Source: Flavobacteriales bacterium (GTDB taxonomy: Bacteria; Bacteroidota; Bacteroidia; Flavobacteriales_F; PHOS-HE28). From it: a DNA stretch of 5,230 nucleotides. Positions 1-5,230 of this stretch are shown here, one piece after another. The translations under genes were made by a program, and so were the position numbers. The notes beneath the pieces were generated by a model, which was not told the DNA's origin, did not search any database, and saw only the letters and a program-made list of their open reading frames with translations. Where the stretch lies: positions 1-5,230 of the forward strand of contig JACJZG010000045.1 in assembly GCA_020635715.1 (NCBI GenBank), read 5' to 3'. Each line of letters opens with the position of its first letter. The first letter of the stretch is position 1.

Positions 1-1001
1 TCGAGCTCCTTGAAGCCCATGGGGAACTTGAACTCGATGTCGCAGGCCGCATCGGCGTAGTGCGCCAGCTTGATGTGGTCGTGATAGCGATAATTGTCCG
101 CAGGCAGGCCCAGCGCGCGGTGCCAGGCCATGCGCTTCTCCTTCCAGTACGCGTACCATTCCTGCTGCGTGCCGGGCTTGATGAAGAACTGCATCTCCAT
201 CTGCTCGAACTCGCGCATGCGGAAGATGAACTGCCGCGCCACGATCTCGTTCCGAAAGGCCTTGCCGGTCTGCGCGATTCCGAAGGGAAGCTTCATACGT
301 GCGCTCTTCTGCACGTTGAGGAAGTTGACGAAGATGCCCTGTGCCGTTTCGGGCCGCAGGTAGATCGTGCTGCTCTCGCCGCTCACGCTGCCGAGCTCGG
401 TCGCGAACATCAGGTTGAACTGGCGTACATCGGTCCAGTTGCCGGTGCCGCTCACGGGGCACTTGATCTCCTCATCGATGATCAGCTGGCGCAGGGCCAC
501 CAGGTCGTTCGCTTCCAAGGCGGCCTTCATCTTGCCCTCCACCGCATCGATGCGTTCCTGCGAACGCTTCACGTTCGGGTTGGTGGCGCGGAACTGGGCC
601 TCATCGAAGGCATCGCCGAACTTCTTCCGGCCCTTCTCCACCTCCTTCTCGATCTTGTCGGCGTACCTGGCCATGTGCTCTTCCAGGAGCACGTCGGCGC
701 GGTAGCGCTTCTTGCTGTCCTTGTTGTCGATCAGGGGGTCGTTGAAGGCATCCACGTGGCCGCTGGCCTTCCAGGTGGTGGGGTGCATGAAGATGGCCGC
801 GTCGACCCCCACGATGTTCTCGTGGAGCTTGGTCATGGCCTCCCACCAGTAACGGCGGATGTTGTTCTTCAGCTCGACCCCATACGGTCCGTAGTCGTAG
901 GTGGCGCTCAGGCCATCGTAGATCTCGCTGCTCTGGAACACGTAGCCATACTCCTTGGCATGGCCGATCAGGGTCTTGAGTTTGTCCTCGTTGGTGCTCA
1001 T
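1..1001 (-). CDS. glyS: Glycyl-tRNA synthetase (class II, single-chain type), N-terminal part; gene runs off the left edge
   Basis: This is the cytoplasmic enzyme that attaches glycine to tRNA-Gly using ATP. The minus-strand frame is open from the ATG at 1001 to the window edge, giving 333 codons and a partial one. Recognisable blocks are the N-terminal segment around residues 28-49 (YDGLSATYDYGPYGVELKNN), the FMHPTTWKASGHVDAFNDP block near 71-89, the YLRPETAQGIF block near 214-224, and class II motif 2 near 249-275 (FRNEI, then RMREFEQMEMQFF). The sequence stops at FPMGFKEL, so motif 3 and the anticodon-binding domain lie outside the window. A charged, helical insertion at about residues 110-185 separates the N-terminal blocks from the catalytic core, as is usual in the bacteroidal and eukaryote-like enzymes; this is not the alpha2beta2 GlyQ/GlyS type. 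The ATG fits the family's usual N-terminus. A gene symbol of glyS or glyQS would both be used. Identity is very secure. Confidence 0.96.
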   Translation of the reverse strand, partial: MSTNEDKLKTLIGHAKEYGYVFQSSEIYDGLSATYDYGPYGVELKNNIRRYWWEAMTKLHENIVGVDAAIFMHPTTWKASGHVDAFNDPLIDNKDSKKRYRADVLLEEHMARYADKIEKEVEKGRKKFGDAFDEAQFRATNPNVKRSQERIDAVEGKMKAALEANDLVALRQLIIDEEIKCPVSGTGNWTDVRQFNLMFATELGSVSGESSTIYLRPETAQGIFVNFLNVQKSARMKLPFGIAQTGKAFRNEIVARQFIFRMREFEQMEMQFFIKPGTQQEWYAYWKEKRMAWHRALGLPADNYRYHDHIKLAHYADAACDIEFKFPMGFKEL

Positions 1002-1043
1002 GATGATGTGCGAGCGCTCTGGAAACCTTCAGCGTCGCGGTTG

Positions 1044-1051
1044 CAAAGATG
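1044..1051 (-). promoter_or_regulatory. Candidate Bacteroidota -7 box for glyS
   Basis: Read on the minus strand this octamer is CATCTTTG, one base off the Bacteroidota -7 consensus TAnnTTTG (first base C instead of T). It lies 42 bp before the glyS ATG, which would leave a 5' leader of roughly 35 nt. No TTTG-like -33 element is visible at the expected distance upstream (about 1070-1080 is a run of C and G), so the call rests on the -7 box and its position only. Confidence 0.35.
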
Positions 1052-1084
1052 GGAGAAGGACCATCACCACGGCGGGTCTGCACC

Positions 1085-1092
1085 TAGATTCG
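1085..1092 (+). promoter_or_regulatory. Candidate -7 box for the DUF3109 gene
   Basis: TAGATTCG differs from TAnnTTTG at one position (C for the second-last T) and sits just 4 bases before the GTG start at 1097. If it is used, transcription would begin at or next to the start codon and the mRNA would be leaderless or nearly so. The TAG of the box is also the in-frame stop that fixes how far upstream the gene can start. No -33 element is visible. An eight-base degenerate match is weak evidence on its own. Confidence 0.2.
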
Positions 1093-1096
1093 CGGC

Positions 1097-1699
1097 GTGA
1101 TCGAACACCGTGGCACGCTCCTCAGCGAGGACCTTTTCGAGAAACGTTTCGTCTGCGACCTGAACGCCTGCAAGGGTGCTTGCTGTGTGGCGGGGGAGAG
1201 CGGTGCCCCCTTGGAAAAGGAGGAGGCCGCGAAGTTGAAGAAGCTCTGGCCGAAGATCAAGCCCTACATCCCGGAGAAGGGACAACGTGCGATCGAGGAG
1301 CACGGGGTGAGCGAGATCGATGAGGATGGCGATCTGGTGACCACCCTGGTGGAGGGGCGTGGCGAATGCGCCTTCACCATCTTCGAGAACGGCATCGCGC
1401 TCTGCGGGATCGAGAAGGCCTGGAAGGACGGTGCGGTCGACTTCCGCAAGCCGATCAGCTGCCACCTCTATCCGATCCGTGTGGTGAAGCTCGCCGAGCA
1501 CGATGGATTGAACTACCACAAGTGGCCCATCTGCAAGCCGGCCTGCACCTGTGGTGCGAAGCTGGACGTGCCGGTGTTCCGTTTCCTGAAGGATGCGTTG
1601 ACGCGGCAGTATGGTGCGGAATGGTACGCGGAGCTGGAGGAAGTGTACGCTGCGTGGCTCGACTCCGACCTCGCGAAGAAGGGAGCCCGGAAGTCCTGA
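1097..1699 (+). CDS. DUF3109 family protein, cysteine-rich, probable metal or Fe-S binding
   Basis: A 200-residue soluble protein with no signal peptide or membrane segment. Its pattern matches DUF3109, a family common in Bacteroidota and related to the YkgJ-type CxxxCxxCC proteins. The N-terminal cluster is C20-x4-C25-x3-C29-C30 (FVCDLNACKGACC), followed by C91, C103, C122 in ISCHLYPIR and C146/C150/C152 in ICKPACTCG, then a conserved-looking tail VFRFLKDALTRQYGAEWY (159-177). Ten cysteines in 200 residues with regular spacing suggest a bound zinc ion or iron-sulfur cluster; that is inference, as the family has no assigned reaction. The start is GTG at 1097, because an in-frame TAG at 1085-1087 leaves no other plausible start upstream, and the protein then opens like its relatives. 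There is no clear Shine-Dalgarno sequence. It is divergent from glyS and stops 5 bp from the end of tsaB, so it appears to be transcribed alone. Confidence 0.9.
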   Translation: MIEHRGTLLSEDLFEKRFVCDLNACKGACCVAGESGAPLEKEEAAKLKKLWPKIKPYIPEKGQRAIEEHGVSEIDEDGDLVTTLVEGRGECAFTIFENGIALCGIEKAWKDGAVDFRKPISCHLYPIRVVKLAEHDGLNYHKWPICKPACTCGAKLDVPVFRFLKDALTRQYGAEWYAELEEVYAAWLDSDLAKKGARKS

Positions 1700-1704
1700 G
1701 ACGA

Positions 1705-2394
1705 TCACACGGCCGGGCGCTTGCGCGGCTGGGTGACATTGGCGGCCTTGCCGTAGTTGGGCACCAGGTAGGCCAGGTTGTTGAAGGCACCGGCCTTGAA
1801 CCGCTCCTCGGCGATCGCCAGCATTGCGGAGGCCAAGGGTCGGATGCCCGTAACGTGCACGATGCCTGGAGCGCTCTCCCAAAATGTATCGGCCTTGTCC
1901 GCGCCATCACCGAACACGGTTGCAGGGGCATGCGTTGCGATCCAGTCCGCGTCGAGGACGACTGGCGTGGCCTGCATGTTGGACTCTTTGTGCCGTGTCG
2001 TACGCCTGGTGAACACCTCCATGCGACGCGCATCGATCATGGGCCAGAGGTGCCCGCCGAGTTCCGATCCGGACCGTTCCGCTGAAGCCACGAGCGTGTC
2101 CAAGGTGCTGATCCCGATGATGGGGATGTCCAAGGCATAGCACAGGCCTTTGGCGGCACTCGTCCCGATGCGCAGGCCCGTATAGGAACCCGGACCGATA
2201 CCGACCGCGACAGCCTCCATGTCCTTCCATGCAACACCTGCCTCACGCATCACCTCCTCGATGAAGACGTTCACCTTTTCCGCGTGCACGTGCTTCTCGC
2301 TCTCCAGGTCGCGGTGGGCGAGTAGTTGACCATCACGGCCCAGCGCCACGGAGCAGAGCTTCGTCGCGGTCTCGATGCAGAGGATGAGCGGCAC
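1705..2394 (-). CDS. tsaB: tRNA N6-threonylcarbamoyladenosine (t6A) biosynthesis protein TsaB
   Basis: TsaB is the non-catalytic partner of TsaD in the complex (with TsaE) that moves the threonylcarbamoyl group made by TsaC onto A37 of ANN-reading tRNAs in the cytoplasm. From the GTG at 2394 it has 229 residues, normal for the family. It shows the ASKHA-fold opening LILCIETATKLCSVAL (3-18), the hallmark GPGSYTGLRIG (67-77) and IDARRMEVFT (120-129); the C-terminal half is less conserved and ends in a basic tail, as usual. A second in-frame GTG at 2418, one base after the stop of the upstream tolC-like gene, would add eight residues (MTGGDLRA); I prefer 2394 because relatives begin almost directly at the first beta strand. 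Neither start has a clear ribosome binding site. The tight spacing implies co-transcription and perhaps translational coupling with the tolC-like gene. The reading is very secure for identity and moderate for the start. Confidence 0.94.
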   Translation of the reverse strand: MPLILCIETATKLCSVALGRDGQLLAHRDLESEKHVHAEKVNVFIEEVMREAGVAWKDMEAVAVGIGPGSYTGLRIGTSAAKGLCYALDIPIIGISTLDTLVASAERSGSELGGHLWPMIDARRMEVFTRRTTRHKESNMQATPVVLDADWIATHAPATVFGDGADKADTFWESAPGIVHVTGIRPLASAMLAIAEERFKAGAFNNLAYLVPNYGKAANVTQPRKRPAV

Positions 2395-2419
2395 GGCGCG
2401 AAGATCGCCACCAGTCACG

Positions 2420-3838
2420 TCACAAGCTCACCGGGATGCCCTGGAGGATGTCCAGGTACTTGCTGGCCATCAGGTACTGGTACTTGGCGTTGATCAGGTT
2501 CGCGGTCGAGTTGTTGAGCGTCGTCTTGGCGGTGTTCAGCTCGATCACCGTGATCACGCCCTGGTCATAGCGTTCCTGCGCGAACTCCAGGGCCACGGTA
2601 CCGCTCTCAACGGCCTTGGAGGCCGCGAGGAACTGGCGATGCGCGGAGCGTTGCTGTACCAACGCATCAAGGACGTTCCGCTGGAGGTCATTCCGCAAGC
2701 TGGTCATGCCGTTCCGGGTCTTCTCGTGCTGCACACGTGCCTGTTGCACGGCGTAGTGATTGCGCATGTTGTTGAAGATCGGGATGTTCAGCGTGAACCC
2801 GATGCTCTGGTTCAGGTTCTGGTCCAGCTGGGTGCTGAAGGGGGTGAGCTCGGTGTTGTAGAAGATGTTCGGGGCGTAGACCACCTCGCCGCCAGCCGTG
2901 GCACCGATGATCACCGGGTCGCCGATCACCGGATCGCCCACCGTGCGGATGTCGCGACCGCTGTATCCGGTACCGAGGGAGCCGCTCAGTGAGAGGGAAG
3001 GCAGGCGGCCAGCTTGCGCGATGGCGACGGACTTCTCGGCGCTGAGCACCTGTAGTTCGGCTTGTGCATAGGCCGGATGCGTGCGTAGCACATTCTCCAG
3101 GACCTGTTGTTCGGTGACGGCTGGTGCCACCACTTCCAGGTCGCTGATCGCAGGAGCGGCGATATCAAAGGACATCAGTTCGCTTGCTTCCAACTGCATC
3201 GTGCGGCCAAGCACGAGCATCTGCTGGTCGTGCTGGTTCTGCACATCGGTCACGTTGAACTCCTCCTGGGCCAATTGTGCTTCGAGGGTGAGCTGTTCGG
3301 CGCGCGCCACACGGCCACCCTCCACCAATGCGCGCACCCGTTCGATCTGGGCACGCGTGTTCGCCGCCTGTGCCTCCGCCGCTGCGATGCGCTCCCGCAG
3401 GCCCAATACGTTCAGGAAGGCCTGCACCACGCTCACACGCACATCGTTCCGGGCCGCCTCAAGGCCTTTCATCGCCGCGTCGGCATCGAAGCGGGCCTGC
3501 TTGATGCTGTTCTGCTTGCTGAGGCCGCGGAACAGGTCGAGCTGGCTGCTCAGGTAGAAGTTGTTGGTCCGCACCCGGTCGGTGGCGAAGGTGTTGGTGA
3601 AGCGGTCGATGACCCGGCCATAGTTGTAGCCGTGGGTGGCCACCCCGTTCAGGTCCGGCAACAGGTCCCAGTAGGTCCGGTCCTTGTTCTCCCCGGCCAG
3701 CTGGGCGTCCAGGGCGGCATTGAGCACCGCGAGGTTGCGCTCCTCGGCCCGGGCCAGGCATTGCTGCAGGGTCCAGGTCCCTTGGGCCAGGGCCGGTTGC
3801 ACGAAGGGGAGGAACAGGAAGAGGAGCAGGGTTCGCAT
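2420..3838 (-). CDS. TolC-family outer-membrane efflux protein
   Basis: A 472-residue outer-membrane channel subunit, close to the usual TolC-family length; such proteins form trimeric beta-barrel/alpha-barrel ducts that work with an inner-membrane pump and a periplasmic adaptor. A signal peptide is clear: basic start, hydrophobic run LLLFLFLPF, and a likely cut after A18 (PALA-QG). The two-repeat TolC layout is visible: WTLQQCLARAEERNLAVLNA (22-41), long Ala/Gln/Glu-rich helices (about 120-220), then the second half with VLRTHPAYAQAELQVLSAEKS (250-270), LPSLSLSGSLG (279-289), the strand FTLNIPIFNNM (348-358) and helix FAQERYDQGVITVIELNTAK (419-438). Residues 290-340 form a longer, Gly/Pro-rich stretch, probably an extracellular loop, and contain a tandem GDPVI-GDPVI. 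The ATG at 3838 is supported by the signal peptide. It heads a likely operon with tsaB. No adaptor or pump gene is next to it, so the substrate cannot be told. Confidence 0.93.
   Translation of the reverse strand: MRTLLLFLFLPFVQPALAQGTWTLQQCLARAEERNLAVLNAALDAQLAGENKDRTYWDLLPDLNGVATHGYNYGRVIDRFTNTFATDRVRTNNFYLSSQLDLFRGLSKQNSIKQARFDADAAMKGLEAARNDVRVSVVQAFLNVLGLRERIAAAEAQAANTRAQIERVRALVEGGRVARAEQLTLEAQLAQEEFNVTDVQNQHDQQMLVLGRTMQLEASELMSFDIAAPAISDLEVVAPAVTEQQVLENVLRTHPAYAQAELQVLSAEKSVAIAQAGRLPSLSLSGSLGTGYSGRDIRTVGDPVIGDPVIIGATAGGEVVYAPNIFYNTELTPFSTQLDQNLNQSIGFTLNIPIFNNMRNHYAVQQARVQHEKTRNGMTSLRNDLQRNVLDALVQQRSAHRQFLAASKAVESGTVALEFAQERYDQGVITVIELNTAKTTLNNSTANLINAKYQYLMASKYLDILQGIPVSL
2909..2938 (-). 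repeat. 15-bp in-frame tandem duplication inside the tolC-like gene
   Basis: Positions 2909-2923 and 2924-2938 are two adjacent 15-bp units that differ at one base (GATCACCGGGTCGCC and GATCACCGGATCGCC on the plus strand). Being five codons long it keeps the frame and encodes GDPVI twice (residues 301-310 of the TolC-like protein), in a predicted surface loop. The near identity suggests a fairly recent slip or duplication. Confidence 0.85.
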
Positions 3839-3864
3839 GAACGAGCGGGTGTCGCGTACGATCC

Positions 3865-3872
3865 CAAAAGTA
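3865..3872 (-). promoter_or_regulatory. Perfect Bacteroidota -7 box upstream of the tolC-like gene
   Basis: On the minus strand this reads TACTTTTG, an exact match to the Bacteroidota -7 consensus TAnnTTTG. It ends 26 bp before the ATG at 3838, which would give a leader of about 20 nt. The region where a -33 TTG should lie (about 3890-3900) is a GC run with no TTG, so the promoter would rely on the -7 element. It suggests that the tolC-like gene and tsaB have their own promoter rather than depending only on read-through from the OmpA-like gene. Confidence 0.5.
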
Positions 3873-3937
3873 CCGGGATGAACGGGGCCCTGCCCGGGCT
3901 TATGACGAACGGTGGATGTGCGGGCCGGAAGGTGGGC

Positions 3938-5167
3938 TCAGGTGCCCAGCACCTTCACTTCCACGCGGCGGTTGGCCTCGCTCTGTTCCTTGTTCTTGGG
4001 TTCCGGATAGAGCATCTGGCTGTTGCCGAGGCCTTGGTAGGAGATGCGTTCCGGGTCCACATCGTTCACCAGGAGGAAGTCGTACACGGTCTTGGCGCGG
4101 GCCGTGCTCAGGTCGATGAACTCCTTCTTGTTCTTGAAGGTGGGGCCGTTCACGTGGCCCTGCACCTCGATCTTCACCTTCGGGTTCTCCTGCAGGAAGC
4201 GGAGCAGCAGTAGGAGCGAGGCTTCCGATTGACGCATCACCTTGTCCTCGTTGCCCACGAAGCGGATGTCGTCCAGCACGACCTTCTCCCCGGCACTGAT
4301 CGGGGCGAGCTTGATGTCGACGGTGATCGTCGGTTCGGTATTGCCCTTCACGCGCACGGTCGTGAACATGTACCCCTTGTTCGTGCAACCGATCTTCAGG
4401 TTGCGGTACATGGCCATGTCGTATTCGTAGGTGCTCTTCCCCTTGGCTTCCACCACCTTGTCGAACTCCATGCCATCGATCGCGAGCGTGGCCTTGACAG
4501 GAGCGCCGGTCTTCGAGTCGCTGATGTTGATCACCACATGCTGCTGCTGCTGTTTCTTCTCCTCCTCCACGGGTGGTGGCGGGGGTGGCGGATCGTAGTG
4601 GAAGCGGATCTGGTAACCGGCGCGCGGTGGGTTCTGGTGGTCGACCACGAGGTAGAACAACTGTCCGGCCTCCACCTCCAGGGCACTGCTGTAGCTCGAT
4701 CCCACACCGGAACGCACGAAGGCATCCGGCGCGTCCTTGCTGAGGCCGCAACGCGAGCCGATGTTCGGGTCGTTCCGCGAGATGTTGGAACGGATGGGCA
4801 CCACCTGCTTGCTGCCGATCTTGTCGCAGATCCCCGGGATGGCCCCTTCGAAGATGATGAAGTCGATGTCGTCCGTGGGGTCACGCGGGATGATGTCCAT
4901 CGTGAGCTTGCACTGAACGGGTACCCGGAACTTGTACCAGGTGGTGTGGTGCTCCCGTTCGAACCACTGTTTATGGTCCGATGAGTTCTCCTTGATCTCC
5001 AGCTTGTTGCCGAAGCCGCGCACCGGGTGAGCCGCGACGTAGAAGGAGTCCTGGATCATGATCGCGCCGGTGCAATCCCCGTTCTCCTGGGTGAAGCGCT
5101 CCCCGCCCTGGGCCAGAAGGCCCATGGTCAGGGATGCCGCAAGGACGGAGAGGAGCGGGCGGAACAT
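3938..5167 (-). CDS. Secreted OmpA-family protein with N-terminal beta-rich domain
   Basis: A 409-residue envelope protein, likely in the periplasm or on the inner face of the outer membrane. Order of parts: signal peptide 1-19 (hydrophobic LLSVLAASLTMGLLA); a beta-rich domain at about 25-192 with four cysteines (C32, C86, C114, C140) and a GQLFYLVVD strand, resembling the pre-peptidase/jelly-roll modules of Bacteroidota secreted proteins; a low-complexity linker at 193-209 (seven Pro, then Glu/Lys, then four Gln); an Ig- or transthyretin-like region at about 210-290 (SDSKTGAPVKATLAI); and an OmpA-like peptidoglycan-binding domain at about 296-407. The last shows VEVQGHVN-type motif near 334-340, LSTARAKTVYDFL (353-365), ISYQGLGNS (375-383) and NRRVEVKV (399-406). 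The usual acidic residue of GHTD is Asn here (GHVN), while the arginine of LSxxRA is kept. No lipobox is seen. The ATG at 5167 is fixed by the signal peptide. The specific role is unknown. Confidence 0.88.
   Translation of the reverse strand: MFRPLLSVLAASLTMGLLAQGGERFTQENGDCTGAIMIQDSFYVAAHPVRGFGNKLEIKENSSDHKQWFEREHHTTWYKFRVPVQCKLTMDIIPRDPTDDIDFIIFEGAIPGICDKIGSKQVVPIRSNISRNDPNIGSRCGLSKDAPDAFVRSGVGSSYSSALEVEAGQLFYLVVDHQNPPRAGYQIRFHYDPPPPPPPVEEEKKQQQQHVVINISDSKTGAPVKATLAIDGMEFDKVVEAKGKSTYEYDMAMYRNLKIGCTNKGYMFTTVRVKGNTEPTITVDIKLAPISAGEKVVLDDIRFVGNEDKVMRQSEASLLLLLRFLQENPKVKIEVQGHVNGPTFKNKKEFIDLSTARAKTVYDFLLVNDVDPERISYQGLGNSQMLYPEPKNKEQSEANRRVEVKVLGT
4541..4591 (-). repeat. Low-complexity linker: polyproline, Glu/Lys and polyglutamine codons
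   Basis: These 17 codons of the OmpA-family gene encode seven prolines, a valine, an acidic/basic stretch and four glutamines. At the DNA level the end is a short run of CTG/CAG triplets (4541-4552) and GGT/GGC-like triplets around 4570-4591. It separates the N-terminal beta-rich domain from the rest, so it is best read as a flexible or extended spacer. Triplet runs of this kind can change length by slippage without breaking the frame. Confidence 0.8.
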
Positions 5168-5202
5168 GTCGGCCCGTGCATACGTGGATGGGGGGAAGAA
5201 GG

Positions 5203-5230
5203 TTCAGTACGCCAGGTTGCTCCCCAGCCA
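5203..5230 (-). other. Possible C-terminal codons of an upstream minus-strand gene
   Basis: On the minus strand the last bases read as the codons for WLGSNLAY followed by TGA at 5205-5203, 35 bp before the ATG of the OmpA-family gene. That is a reasonable spacing for the previous gene of an operon, and no promoter box is visible between 5168 and 5202. With only eight codons the reading may be chance; no product can be named. Confidence 0.2.

Noticed and set aside
60..1100. Long plus-strand open frame (346 codons) opposite glyS
   Set aside because: It lies exactly antisense to a clear glycyl-tRNA synthetase, has Leu/His/Val/Ala-rich composition typical of the reverse of GC-rich codons, and shows no domain or motif.
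3873..3899. GC-rich inverted repeats (CCGGG at 3873-3877 with CCCGG at 3893-3897; GGGC at 3885-3888 with GCCC at 3892-3895) as a terminator of the OmpA-family gene or an operator
   Set aside because: Stems are only 4-5 bp and no T run follows in the right direction; such pairings are common by chance in GC-rich sequence.
3107..4213. Long plus-strand open frame (368 codons) running across the tolC-like gene, the gap and the end of the OmpA-family gene
   Set aside because: It crosses two well-supported minus-strand genes and their promoter gap, and has the same Val/Gly/Leu/His shadow composition. Long stop-free antisense frames are expected at this GC content.
4229..4984. Plus-strand open frame (251 codons) opposite the OmpA-family gene
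   Set aside because: Antisense to a protein with a signal peptide and recognisable OmpA motifs; no independent protein-like feature, only low-complexity Leu/Val/Asp runs.
5168..5202. Promoter for the OmpA-family gene
   Set aside because: No TAnnTTTG-like box is present; the nearest candidate (TATGCACG on the minus strand) lacks the TTT core. The region has only a G6 run and C/T-rich leader sequence.
1..5230. RNA genes, CRISPR array, insertion sequence, phage or defence genes, riboswitch
   Set aside because: Coding sequence fills nearly the whole window; the gaps are at most about 100 bp and none shows a tRNA-like cloverleaf, spaced repeats, transposase motifs or terminal inverted repeats.

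Overview
The window comes from a GC-rich member of the Bacteroidota, probably a Flavobacteriales-like environmental lineage. The evidence is an undivided class II glycyl-tRNA synthetase of the Bacteroidota/eukaryote-like type, a DUF3109 protein (a family found mostly in this phylum), envelope proteins of Bacteroidota style, and a perfect TAnnTTTG-type -7 promoter box. The base composition looks close to 60% GC by eye, which is high for the phylum. All four stops that can be seen are TGA, and two genes appear to start with GTG.

Layout, left to right: (1) 1-1001, minus strand: the N-terminal 333 codons of glycyl-tRNA synthetase, cut by the left edge. (2) 1097-1699, plus strand: a DUF3109 cysteine-rich protein, divergent from glyS across a 95-bp gap. 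(3) 1705-2394 (or 2418), minus strand: tsaB, convergent with DUF3109 and only 5 bp from it. (4) 2420-3838, minus strand: a TolC-family outer-membrane efflux protein, directly upstream of tsaB and very likely in the same transcript. (5) 3938-5167, minus strand: a secreted protein with an N-terminal beta-rich domain, a Pro/Glu/Gln linker, a small Ig-like region and a C-terminal OmpA-like domain. (6) 5168-5230: a gap that may hold the last few codons of another minus-strand gene.

Functionally this is mostly housekeeping plus cell envelope. GlyRS charges tRNA-Gly, and TsaB helps make the t6A37 modification on ANN-decoding tRNAs. The TolC-like channel is the outer-membrane exit duct of an efflux or secretion pump whose other parts are not in the window. 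The OmpA-like protein probably links the outer membrane or periplasm to peptidoglycan. There is no RNA gene, insertion sequence, CRISPR array, phage gene or defence cassette, and no gap longer than 300 bp.

I looked for an undescribed system and do not see a strong candidate. The points most worth a second look are the OmpA-like protein (unusual N-terminal region and a GHVN in place of GHTD), a 15-bp in-frame tandem duplication in a predicted surface loop of the TolC-like protein, and a possible leaderless GTG start for DUF3109.
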